The notes under the pieces are model-generated. The model saw nothing but the letters and a program-made list of their open reading frames with translations, was not told where the DNA came from and made no database searches. The position numbers were made by a program, and so were the translations under genes. This document shows, piece after piece, positions 8,470 through 14,430 of a DNA stretch of 34,838 nt. This DNA comes from an uncultured Eubacteriales bacterium (GTDB taxonomy: Bacteria > Bacillota > Clostridia > Christensenellales > CAG-138): positions 1-34,838 of the forward strand of contig CADAGD010000026.1 in the NCBI GenBank assembly GCA_902787375.1, in the 5' to 3' direction. Every line of letters starts with the position of its first letter. Within the stretch, counting starts at the first letter, position 1.

Positions 8470-9264
8470 ATGAATATCGGTGCGAATATAAGAAAACTGC
8501 GTAAGGAAAAGAGGATGTCACAGGAGGAGCTTGCGGAGCATCTGCACATATCCTCACAGGCGGTCAGCAAATGGGAAACGGGCGTGTCATCACCCGACAT
8601 AGACATGCTGCCGAAGCTTGCCATACTGTTCGGCACATCGCTTGATAATCTGCTCGATTTCGACCAAAGCAGGGTGGATGCCGCCATAGAGGATTTGCTG
8701 AACGAGAGCGAGATAGGAAAGGGCGACCTTGTCAAGACGGAAAGATCGCTGCGCAAGGCGCTTGAAAAGTATCCGACGAGCGATCTGCTGATGACCTGCC
8801 TTCTGGAGAATCTTCAGGAGCAGAACAAGGACGGCGGCAGGAACGCGGAGATAATCGAGATAGGGGAGAGGGTACTTGATTTTTCGGACGATGTTGATCT
8901 CAGAATAGACGTATATCGCATACTCGCGGAAACGTATCACAGCATGGGTGAGCAGACTATGGCGGAAAGCTATCTTGCGAGGATTCCGGGCTTGAACTTT
9001 CTCTACTATGAGATCGCGGCAGCCATACGGACGGGCGAAGCGCGAATTAAGGAGATAGGAACCGCGGAAAACCTGTGCATTGAAAAGCTGATATGTATGC
9101 TGTGGATGCGCCGCGAGGAGGCGGTTGAATCCGAAAGAGCGGCTGTTGACGGTCAGGCGCGTGAAATGCTGGAGTTTTTCAAGAGGTATCCGGCATATAA
9201 GGACATTGCGGAGCTTATGGAGAAATGGTGGAATGAGGGAAACATAATGGAGATTTACAGGTAA
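8470..9264 (+). CDS. XRE-family transcriptional regulator
   Basis: A 264-residue protein with an N-terminal Cro/CI helix-turn-helix (about 1-62: NIGANIRKLRKEKRMSQEEL, then SSQAVSKWETG). The rest is all-helical with TPR-like repeats. I prefer ATG 8470, the usual family start, with GGAG eleven bases upstream; ATG 8443 is in frame but has no ribosome binding site. It is a single-gene unit between two terminators with its own promoter. Such stand-alone XRE-TPR regulators often control a neighbouring transporter, and the ABC exporter ends just upstream. It resembles in design, but not in base composition, the regulator at 1894-2970. Confidence 0.85.
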   Translation: MNIGANIRKLRKEKRMSQEELAEHLHISSQAVSKWETGVSSPDIDMLPKLAILFGTSLDNLLDFDQSRVDAAIEDLLNESEIGKGDLVKTERSLRKALEKYPTSDLLMTCLLENLQEQNKDGGRNAEIIEIGERVLDFSDDVDLRIDVYRILAETYHSMGEQTMAESYLARIPGLNFLYYEIAAAIRTGEARIKEIGTAENLCIEKLICMLWMRREEAVESERAAVDGQAREMLEFFKRYPAYKDIAELMEKWWNEGNIMEIYR

Positions 9265-9276
9265 CGCCAATACAAT

Positions 9277-9317
9277 AAAAGGCCGCTGCCGGCATAGTGC
9301 CCGCGCAGCGGTCTTTT
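9277..9317. terminator. Bidirectional terminator between XRE and Hsp20 genes
   Basis: GGCCGCTG and CAGCGGTC (one G-T pair) are flanked by AAAA and TTTT, so the hairpin can end transcripts from both converging genes. Confidence 0.8.
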
Positions 9318-9324
9318 GGAGGTT

Positions 9325-9358
9325 AACCGTTGAGCGTATCAGTCCTCAATCAACGGTT
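9325..9358. other. Inverted repeat AACCGTTGA / TCAACGGTT
   Basis: Perfect 9-base arms enclose a 16-base loop just past the Hsp20 stop. There is no T-run on either strand. It shares the CAACGGTT core with the motif at 8360-8368. Confidence 0.4.
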
Positions 9359-9371
9359 GTTATAAGGCTTA

Positions 9372-9827
9372 TCAGCCCTCGATCATAATGGTCTTTCTTT
9401 CGGGGAGCTTTTTCTCGTCCTTCTTGGGGACGGTCAGCTTGAGGACGCCATCCTCGAATCTCGCCTTTATCTCCTCGTCTGTGACATTCTTGCCGACATA
9501 GAAGCTTCTGCTCATGGAGCCGGAAAAACGCTCGCAGCGAATGAGCTTGCCCCTCTTGTCCTCCTCCTTCTCGTCAAGTCCCTTGGAGGCGGATACGGTG
9601 AGATAGCCGTTTTCGAGCGAAAGCCCTATCTCCTCCTTCTTAAAGCCGGGGAGGTCAATATCGACTTCATAGCCGGACTCGTTCTCATGGACGTCGGTCT
9701 TCATGACATGCGCGGCGTGCTTGCCGTAAAGCTTTCTGTCGATGTTCCCGAAATCCCTTGGGGCGGGGAATGCGAAATCCATAAGGTTATCAAATATACT
9801 GTCATTGAAAATGCTTGGGTACAACAT
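9372..9827 (-). CDS. Small heat-shock protein, Hsp20/alpha-crystallin family
   Basis: A 151-residue holdase chaperone that binds unfolding proteins in the cytoplasm without ATP. The alpha-crystallin domain spans about 45-140: it opens with VDIDLPGFKKEEIGLSLENG, carries the GxLxL motif as EDGVLKLTVPK (about 128-138), and is followed by a short tail. I chose ATG 9827 because AGGAGG lies eight bases upstream; an in-frame TTG at 9845 lies in front of that site. The transcript begins about 150 bases upstream at a near-consensus promoter whose -35 lies inside a CIRCE operator, so HrcA should repress it. The long leader could also be temperature-responsive. Confidence 0.95.
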   Translation of the reverse strand: MLYPSIFNDSIFDNLMDFAFPAPRDFGNIDRKLYGKHAAHVMKTDVHENESGYEVDIDLPGFKKEEIGLSLENGYLTVSASKGLDEKEEDKRGKLIRCERFSGSMSRSFYVGKNVTDEEIKARFEDGVLKLTVPKKDEKKLPERKTIMIEG

Positions 9828-9988
9828 AGTTCTTTCCTCCTTCAAATACTGAATTTATTCTGTGCATCGGGACGGAAAAACATTCTTGGGATTGCTCTGT
9901 CATTCTCTGAATCAGCTTGGGGTCATTGGCTCTTTGCTTCATTCTCAGGGGATGGTTCTAAACCCTTTTTCTGTTCCTTTGTGACTAC

Positions 9989-10016
9989 ATTATACCACCG
10001 TTATTAGCACTGTCAA
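9989..10016 (-). promoter_or_regulatory. Hsp20 promoter
   Basis: Minus-strand TTGACA (10011-10016) and TATAAT (9989-9994) are 16 bases apart. Both hexamers match the consensus fully. The -35 falls inside the CIRCE element. Confidence 0.8.
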
Positions 10017-10030
10017 GAGGTGAGTGCTAA
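10004..10030. promoter_or_regulatory. CIRCE operator (HrcA binding site)
   Basis: TTAGCACTG, nine bases, then GAGTGCTAA. This matches the canonical TTAGCACTC-N9-GAGTGCTAA at all but one base. CIRCE usually controls groESL and dnaK operons; here it covers the Hsp20 promoter. Its right end is five bases from the stop codon of the aldo/keto reductase gene, so that gene reads into the operator. Confidence 0.9.
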
Positions 10031-10034
10031 TATA

Positions 10035-11042
10035 TTATTTGTCCAAAACCTCAACCTGAATGCCCTTGACGGCGTTTTCCATGAGAGCAAGCTCGTCCTT
10101 GGAAAGCTTGATGCCGATGCACTTTGCGGTATCCGCGACGGTTTCGGGACGGCGCATACCGACGAGCAGGCTCATGTTGTCGAATTGGGAGAGGGCCCAG
10201 CTTTCGACAAGCTGGGAGAAGCTGCAGCCATGCTCATTGCAGAGGTCTTTCCATATCTCGAAGGCGCGGCGCAGACCGAGCTTTTTATCCTCGGCAGACC
10301 AGGGGAGCCTTGAGCGGATGTCGGTCTTTTTGAACTGCCTCTCCATAAATTCGGGGGAGGTTAGGAAGCCCTCCTCAAGCACGCCGTAGGTCTGGAACGT
10401 GACGTTGTGCTTTTTGCAGACGTCGAAATAATTTCTGCCGTGGAATGGGGAGAGTATGCTGAAAAACTCCTGAACGACGGATACGCCGTGTCGGGCTTCG
10501 GAAACGTCCATGTATTCGTCAAGATCGCGCGGCAGGCTGTTGGAAAGCCCGTAAGCGCGGATTTTGCCCTCCTTGATAAGTTCCTCCAGCGCGCCGACGG
10601 TTTCCGCGACGGGGAAGCTGCCGCAGACATAGTGGACGATTATGGAGTCGATGTAATCCGTGCGAAGTCTTTTCAGGGAGTCCTCGACGTCACGCCTGAC
10701 CGCCGCAGCCCTTGTGTCGTTGTTGACCGTGTAGCCGTCGCGTTCATAGTGGAAATTGCCGCCCTCGCCCCTCCAGTTGAGGGAGCATTTGGTCTGGAGT
10801 ATGAAGTCATGACGCCTGCCCTCAAGAGCCGCGCCCAACAGCTCCTCGCTGACGCCCGTTCCGTAAACGGGAGCGGTGTCGATGTAATTAATGCCGTTTT
10901 CAAGACAGACGTCAAGGAGCCTGCGCGTACCGCGAACGTCGGAATCTCCGTCCGACCAGACGCTTCCTCCGCCCAAGCCCCATGTGCCGAGGGCTATCTT
11001 CGATATTTTGATGCCGGAGTTTCCCAAACTGCCGTATTCCAT
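10035..11042 (-). CDS. Aldo/keto reductase
   Basis: A 335-residue NADPH-dependent oxidoreductase of the AKR superfamily, a (beta/alpha)8 barrel acting on aldehydes or ketones in the cytoplasm. The catalytic tetrad is visible as Asp and Tyr in YIDTAPVYG (about residues 55-60), Lys in LQTKCS and His in SIIVHYVCG. The ending KLSKDELALMENAVKG is the usual C-terminal helix. The start ATG has GGAGGT five bases upstream. It has its own promoter (11136-11164) and looks monocistronic. The sequence is closest in style to the stress-protein-69-like or YhdN-type group; the substrate is unknown. Confidence 0.93.
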   Translation of the reverse strand: MEYGSLGNSGIKISKIALGTWGLGGGSVWSDGDSDVRGTRRLLDVCLENGINYIDTAPVYGTGVSEELLGAALEGRRHDFILQTKCSLNWRGEGGNFHYERDGYTVNNDTRAAAVRRDVEDSLKRLRTDYIDSIIVHYVCGSFPVAETVGALEELIKEGKIRAYGLSNSLPRDLDEYMDVSEARHGVSVVQEFFSILSPFHGRNYFDVCKKHNVTFQTYGVLEEGFLTSPEFMERQFKKTDIRSRLPWSAEDKKLGLRRAFEIWKDLCNEHGCSFSQLVESWALSQFDNMSLLVGMRRPETVADTAKCIGIKLSKDELALMENAVKGIQVEVLDK

Positions 11043-11135
11043 ATGTTACCTCCGATTGGAATAATGTATTGCCGTATGCCCGCGCCGACGAAGCTTAATG
11101 GGAATTTGCAAGTCGGCGGGGCGTCGCTTGAATTG

Positions 11136-11164
11136 ATTATAGCATCGAAAAACGAAAATGTGAA
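11136..11164 (-). promoter_or_regulatory. Aldo/keto reductase promoter
   Basis: Minus-strand TTCACA (11159-11164), 17 bases, TATAAT (11136-11141), about 95 bases upstream of the start codon. Confidence 0.65.
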
Positions 11165-11196
11165 GGGGTGGAGGCACTTATAATTTAATCGTATAA

Positions 11197-12384
11197 TCAC
11201 TTGGTTCCGCGCTTGAAGAAATCGGGTGAGAAGCGGTATTTGCCCTTGCCCATGCCCGAAACCGGGAGAAGTATGCCCGATTCCGTCAGCTTTTTCAAGA
11301 GCGTTGAGGCGGGAGCCGCCGTTATTCCGAGAACTTCCGCCGCTTCCGATCTTCCGAAGAATCTTTCAATGCCGAAAACGGAATAGAGCTTAATTGCGTT
11401 TGAAGTGGATTTTCGGGATAATCCCATGCTTATAATGGCGTCAATGTACTGTTTTTGAAGCTCAATGTCTCGTTTTTCGTCGTCAATGTACTGTTTTGTA
11501 CCCTCAATGTATTGTTTTTGAGGCTCCGCGTCCGCAGAAACAAGCTTCCATGAAATGTGTAAAGCTCTGTTTCGCAGGGGATTGTCCTCGCTCATAAGCA
11601 GATTTCTCAGGAACAGCTCGACATACTCTGTTGTTTCATGGACACCCTTTGCAAAATTATTGTAATTTGCGCGAACCATGGCGTTGCGGAAATACCAAGC
11701 GTTTTTTTCAAATATGTCGTTGGTCGCGTCGAAGCCAAGCGACCTAAGGTACAGAATCAGGAAAACGGCGGTGGTGCGGGTATTGCCCTCGCCGAAAACG
11801 TGAATCTGCCAAAGCCTTGAGATAAACATAGCGATATGCTTTATGACTTCATACATGGATAGTCCCGAATAGTCGAAAGCCTTCTCAGTCGCAATATCGT
11901 ATTCAAGGGTTGCTCGAAGCTCCGTCCAACCGCCGTATGTTACGGTGTCGCCGTCAAGCACCCATTCCTTCTTTGTGATGTTATATGTGCGTATCTCGCC
12001 CGCGTGGGAGTAGATTCCCGTAAAAAGCCTTTTGTGTATGGAAAAATATTGCGCAGGGGAGAGCGTGAAGCCCTTCTCGGATAGTATCTCCGATATGCGG
12101 GAGGTGACCTTGTCAGCTTCTTCCGTGCGCGGAGCCTCCTGCTTTCGGTCGGTGCGGTAATAGTCTTCGATGAGCGCAGCCGCCTCACCGACCGTTATCT
12201 CGCCCGAAATATTCCTTGCCGCCGTTGCTCGAAGATAATCGGAGGTAGTAAGCCCGTCCACAAGTTGCAAGCCAATAGCCGTGCGCCAAATATAAGCGCG
12301 CTCCTGCGCCCCCGGTGCGCTCGCCTTTTCATACTCCTCAAAGGGGTCTTTTATAGGTGTGTTCTTCTCGTCAAAATCGGTCAT
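11197..12384 (-). CDS. Fic-domain protein with heptad repeats and C-terminal winged helix
   Basis: A 395-residue protein. The Fic core (about 105-265) has the loop HVFGEGNTRT (195-204), which keeps the catalytic His, the acidic Glu, Gly-Asn and Arg of HxFx(D/E)GNxR. It is therefore expected to transfer AMP or another nucleotide to a protein target. N-terminal to it is a small helical region (about 25-80). The usual inhibitory (S/T)xxxE(G/N) motif is not clearly seen. After the core come four exact 7-residue repeats (289-316), then a winged helix (about 334-390: GRSEAAEVLGITAAPASTLL). The ATG was chosen over TTG 12402; GAGG lies upstream. It has a strong promoter of its own. It may be self-regulating or DNA-linked; no antitoxin gene is adjacent. 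Confidence 0.9.
   Translation of the reverse strand: MTDFDEKNTPIKDPFEEYEKASAPGAQERAYIWRTAIGLQLVDGLTTSDYLRATAARNISGEITVGEAAALIEDYYRTDRKQEAPRTEEADKVTSRISEILSEKGFTLSPAQYFSIHKRLFTGIYSHAGEIRTYNITKKEWVLDGDTVTYGGWTELRATLEYDIATEKAFDYSGLSMYEVIKHIAMFISRLWQIHVFGEGNTRTTAVFLILYLRSLGFDATNDIFEKNAWYFRNAMVRANYNNFAKGVHETTEYVELFLRNLLMSEDNPLRNRALHISWKLVSADAEPQKQYIEGTKQYIDDEKRDIELQKQYIDAIISMGLSRKSTSNAIKLYSVFGIERFFGRSEAAEVLGITAAPASTLLKKLTESGILLPVSGMGKGKYRFSPDFFKRGTK
11437..11520. repeat. Four 21-bp tandem units inside the Fic gene
   Basis: The units encode QKQYIEG, TKQYIDD, EKRDIEL and QKQYIDA, a perfect heptad period. The DNA keeps the core TCAATGT-CTGTTTT pattern. The heptads predict a short coiled coil between the Fic core and the winged helix. 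Confidence 0.85.
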
Positions 12385-12418
12385 TTTTCTTTGATTCCTC
12401 AAGTTTTTTCATACCTAT

Positions 12419-12447
12419 ATTATACCACGGATGAGGGATTTAGTCAA
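12419..12447 (-). promoter_or_regulatory. Fic gene promoter
   Basis: Minus-strand TTGACT (12442-12447), 17 bases, TATAAT (12419-12424); the start codon follows 35 bases downstream of the -10. Confidence 0.75.
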
Positions 12448-12479
12448 CATACTGTTTGTAAAAGTAAACCGTTAGAGAA

Positions 12480-12520
12480 TAAAAAATCCCAATGCCGGGT
12501 TGAAGCAGCATTGGGATTTT
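12480..12520 (-). terminator. Rho-independent terminator of the secreted paralogue
   Basis: AAAATCCCAATGC and GCATTGGGATTTT form a perfect 13-bp inverted repeat followed by a T-run on the minus strand, directly after the stop of the 12527-13141 gene. Confidence 0.9.
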
Positions 12521-12526
12521 GTGAGA

Positions 12527-13141
12527 TTAATACACGATTGTTACATAGTCCATACATATCCAGCCAATATTGCCATTGTAGTCTATCTTACCCCAACAAA
12601 CGTTTGACTCCCATGTGTAGCAGGTAACTTCAACGTATGAACCATAGCTGAGTGCTCCAAGGATTCTTGAACTTGTGTTGGGGCTAACCCTGACATTCAG
12701 ACCATTTCGGGCAGTAACATAACAATACTTAACATCATCTAAACCCAATGCAAGCCTTCTTATAGCAAGATGAGTGTTAAAGCCAAAGACACCGTCAACT
12801 ACAAGACCACAATTTCTCTGGAATGATTGTACAGCGTTCTTTGTGTTGTTCCCATACCAGCCATCAACGACTCCGCAGTTGTATCCCAAATAATTCAAAC
12901 ACTGTTGTAACCAACGTACATAATTGCTACGAGGGCTCCAAGTTCCAAGTACAGTACCCATAGAAGGCTCAGAGTAAGAAGGAGTCCAATAACCTTTTGT
13001 GTTATTTGTTGGCAAAACCTTTGAAGCCTTTGCTTCATCGCAATTCATGCTGTCGGCACTACCGGCATAGACGGGTATGGCGGTTACAACCATAAGTACA
13101 ACCAGTATTATGGCGAAAGCCTTAGTTAGTTTGTTTTTCAT
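12527..13141 (-). CDS. Secreted PG-binding/SH3 protein, paralogue 1
   Basis: A 204-residue exported protein. The signal peptide is about residues 1-26 (KLTKAFAIILVVLMVVTAIP, cut near VYAG). An unrecognised segment carries SADSMNCDEAKASK and then SEPSMGTVLGTWSPRSNYVR. Next come a peptidoglycan_binding_1 domain (about 72-128: VRWLQQCLNYLGYNCG, then VDGWYGNNTKNAVQSFQ) and a bacterial SH3 domain (about 140-200: TARNGLNVRVSPNTSSRILG). No catalytic domain is present, so it probably binds the cell wall. AGGAGG lies seven bases before the ATG. It is a tandem copy of the gene at 13233-13871. Codons are far more AT-rich than in metG or the Fic gene. Confidence 0.9.
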   Translation of the reverse strand: MKNKLTKAFAIILVVLMVVTAIPVYAGSADSMNCDEAKASKVLPTNNTKGYWTPSYSEPSMGTVLGTWSPRSNYVRWLQQCLNYLGYNCGVVDGWYGNNTKNAVQSFQRNCGLVVDGVFGFNTHLAIRRLALGLDDVKYCYVTARNGLNVRVSPNTSSRILGALSYGSYVEVTCYTWESNVCWGKIDYNGNIGWICMDYVTIVY

Positions 13142-13192
13142 ATTTTTCCTCCTTTTTTTGCCATTGTTAAATTGGTATAGACATATACATAA

Positions 13193-13216
13193 ATGACATG
13201 CACTTAGTTATGTCAT
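13193..13216. terminator. Weak hairpin between the two paralogues
   Basis: ATGACAT and ATGTCAT (7-bp perfect arms, 10-base loop) lie 16 bases past the stop of paralogue 2. It has no clear T-run; it may be a weak terminator or an operator. Confidence 0.35.
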
Positions 13217-13232
13217 AATTAGGTTGATTGTT

Positions 13233-13871
13233 TTATGATGCTACAACATACCATGAACTTGATCTGCTGTTAAACAGATTAATATAACCAAGCGTACCAT
13301 TATAATCAATCATGCCCCATTTATCACCATTTGAGTGATATTCTACAGTAATTATATAAACATATGCTCCGTAATTAAGTGCGCCAATAATGCTGGAATT
13401 TGTGTTCGCACTTGTTCTGACGTTTAGTCCATTACGAGCAGTAACCTTGAAAGGATTACCAAGAAGGTCAAAATCTAAACGAATCATTGTATGTGTTTCA
13501 TCCCCAAACACTCCATCAACGCCAAGATGATTAGCTCTCTGATATGCTTGGACGGCTTTTTTTGTATTATTGCCATACCAACCATCAACGCTTCCACAAT
13601 TATATCCTAACAGGTTTAAACAGTCTTGTAGCCAACGTACATAGTTGCTTCGTGGGCTCCAAGTGCCAAGCACTGTTCCCATGGGAGGCTCAGAATAAGA
13701 TGAATGTCCACAACTTGCAAATGACTTTGTGCTGCTTTCGGGCAGAATCTTCGATGCCTTTGCTTCATCGCAATTCATGCTGTCGGCACTACCGGCATAG
13801 ACGGGCAGTGCGGTTACAACCATAAGAACAACGAACATCATGGCGATAACCTTAGTGAGTTTGGTTTTCAT
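13233..13871 (-). CDS. Secreted PG-binding/SH3 protein, paralogue 2
   Basis: A 212-residue exported protein with the same plan as paralogue 1: signal peptide (TKLTKVIAMMFVVLMVVTA), the SADSMNCDEAKASK segment, the SEPPMGTVLGTWSPRSNYVR motif, a peptidoglycan_binding_1 domain (VRWLQDCLNLLGYNCG, VDGWYGNNTKKAVQAYQ) and an SH3 domain (TARNGLNVRTSANTNSSIIG). GGAGGT just upstream of the ATG sets the start; the frame is open 60 bases further up, but without a ribosome binding site. The C-terminal 40 residues differ most from paralogue 1. It probably attaches to peptidoglycan outside the cell; a paired or dose-related role with its neighbour is an inference. Confidence 0.9.
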   Translation of the reverse strand: MKTKLTKVIAMMFVVLMVVTALPVYAGSADSMNCDEAKASKILPESSTKSFASCGHSSYSEPPMGTVLGTWSPRSNYVRWLQDCLNLLGYNCGSVDGWYGNNTKKAVQAYQRANHLGVDGVFGDETHTMIRLDFDLLGNPFKVTARNGLNVRTSANTNSSIIGALNYGAYVYIITVEYHSNGDKWGMIDYNGTLGYINLFNSRSSSWYVVAS

Positions 13872-14061
13872 TAAAAATACCTCCAAAAAATTTTTTATCT
13901 GAACCTTACGGAAGCGTTGTCCGCAAGGCAAAGACCGCTACATGAAAACAGACATTGCCAAGACAAAAAACCTGCAAATAAATCTTTCAAAGGTTAAAAG
14001 CAAGTCATATAACCAATATCGTGCAAAAAACGGTATTAACATTGCTCTCGATGCAGATTAT

Positions 14062-14076
14062 AGGACATATAGTCCT
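14062..14076. promoter_or_regulatory. Palindrome AGGAC-ATATA-GTCCT
   Basis: Perfect 5-bp arms with an AT-only centre, 66 bases upstream of the small XRE gene. Size and position fit an autoregulatory operator of a compact XRE repressor. Confidence 0.45.
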
Positions 14077-14141
14077 AAAAGTCAAGAGCTTTTTTTAAAA
14101 TGGGTTAAAATATTTTTAAAGACAAATCCGAGGTGATGAGC

Positions 14142-14351
14142 TTGAAATTACGCATCCGCGACATGCGCGAGGACAACGATCTGACGCAGCAGCAGGTAGC
14201 GGAGCTGCTGATGTGTGATCAATCGCTATATTCAAAATACGAGCGAGGGGAGAGGGAGATACCGCTTCGTCTTATCGTTCAGCTTGCGGATCGTTATGAT
14301 ACGAGCGTTGACTATCTGATTTGCAGGACGGATGTGAAACAGCGTTTTTGA
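14142..14351 (+). CDS. Small XRE-family regulator, 69 aa
   Basis: Essentially a bare Cro/CI helix-turn-helix: KLRIRDMREDNDLTQQQVAE, then DQSLYSKYERGEREIPL and the typical end LADRYDTSVDYLICRTD. I prefer TTG 14142, because GAGGTGA at 14130-14136 is correctly spaced for it; GTG 14133 and ATG 14136 overlap that site. It has no effector domain. A palindrome (14062-14076) upstream is a likely operator. It stands divergent from the secreted paralogue genes and could control them or only itself. A terminator follows at 14385. Confidence 0.85.
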   Translation: MKLRIRDMREDNDLTQQQVAELLMCDQSLYSKYERGEREIPLRLIVQLADRYDTSVDYLICRTDVKQRF

Positions 14352-14384
14352 AGGGAGATTGGTTTTGATATGTTATAAATGAAA

Positions 14385-14423
14385 CAAGCGCGGGATGGGA
14401 TTCTCGCGCTTGCTTTGATTTTT
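14385..14423 (+). terminator. Terminator after the small XRE gene
   Basis: CAAGCGCG and CGCGCTTG form an 8-bp stem followed, after six bases, by a TTTTT stretch. It lies between converging genes and may also serve metG. Confidence 0.7.
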
Positions 14424-14430
14424 ACAATGT

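Noticed and set aside
13942-14136. A 64-codon plus-strand frame before the small XRE gene
   Set aside because: No ribosome binding site, low-complexity Lys-rich product, and it contains the likely operator; it overlaps only the regulatory gap.
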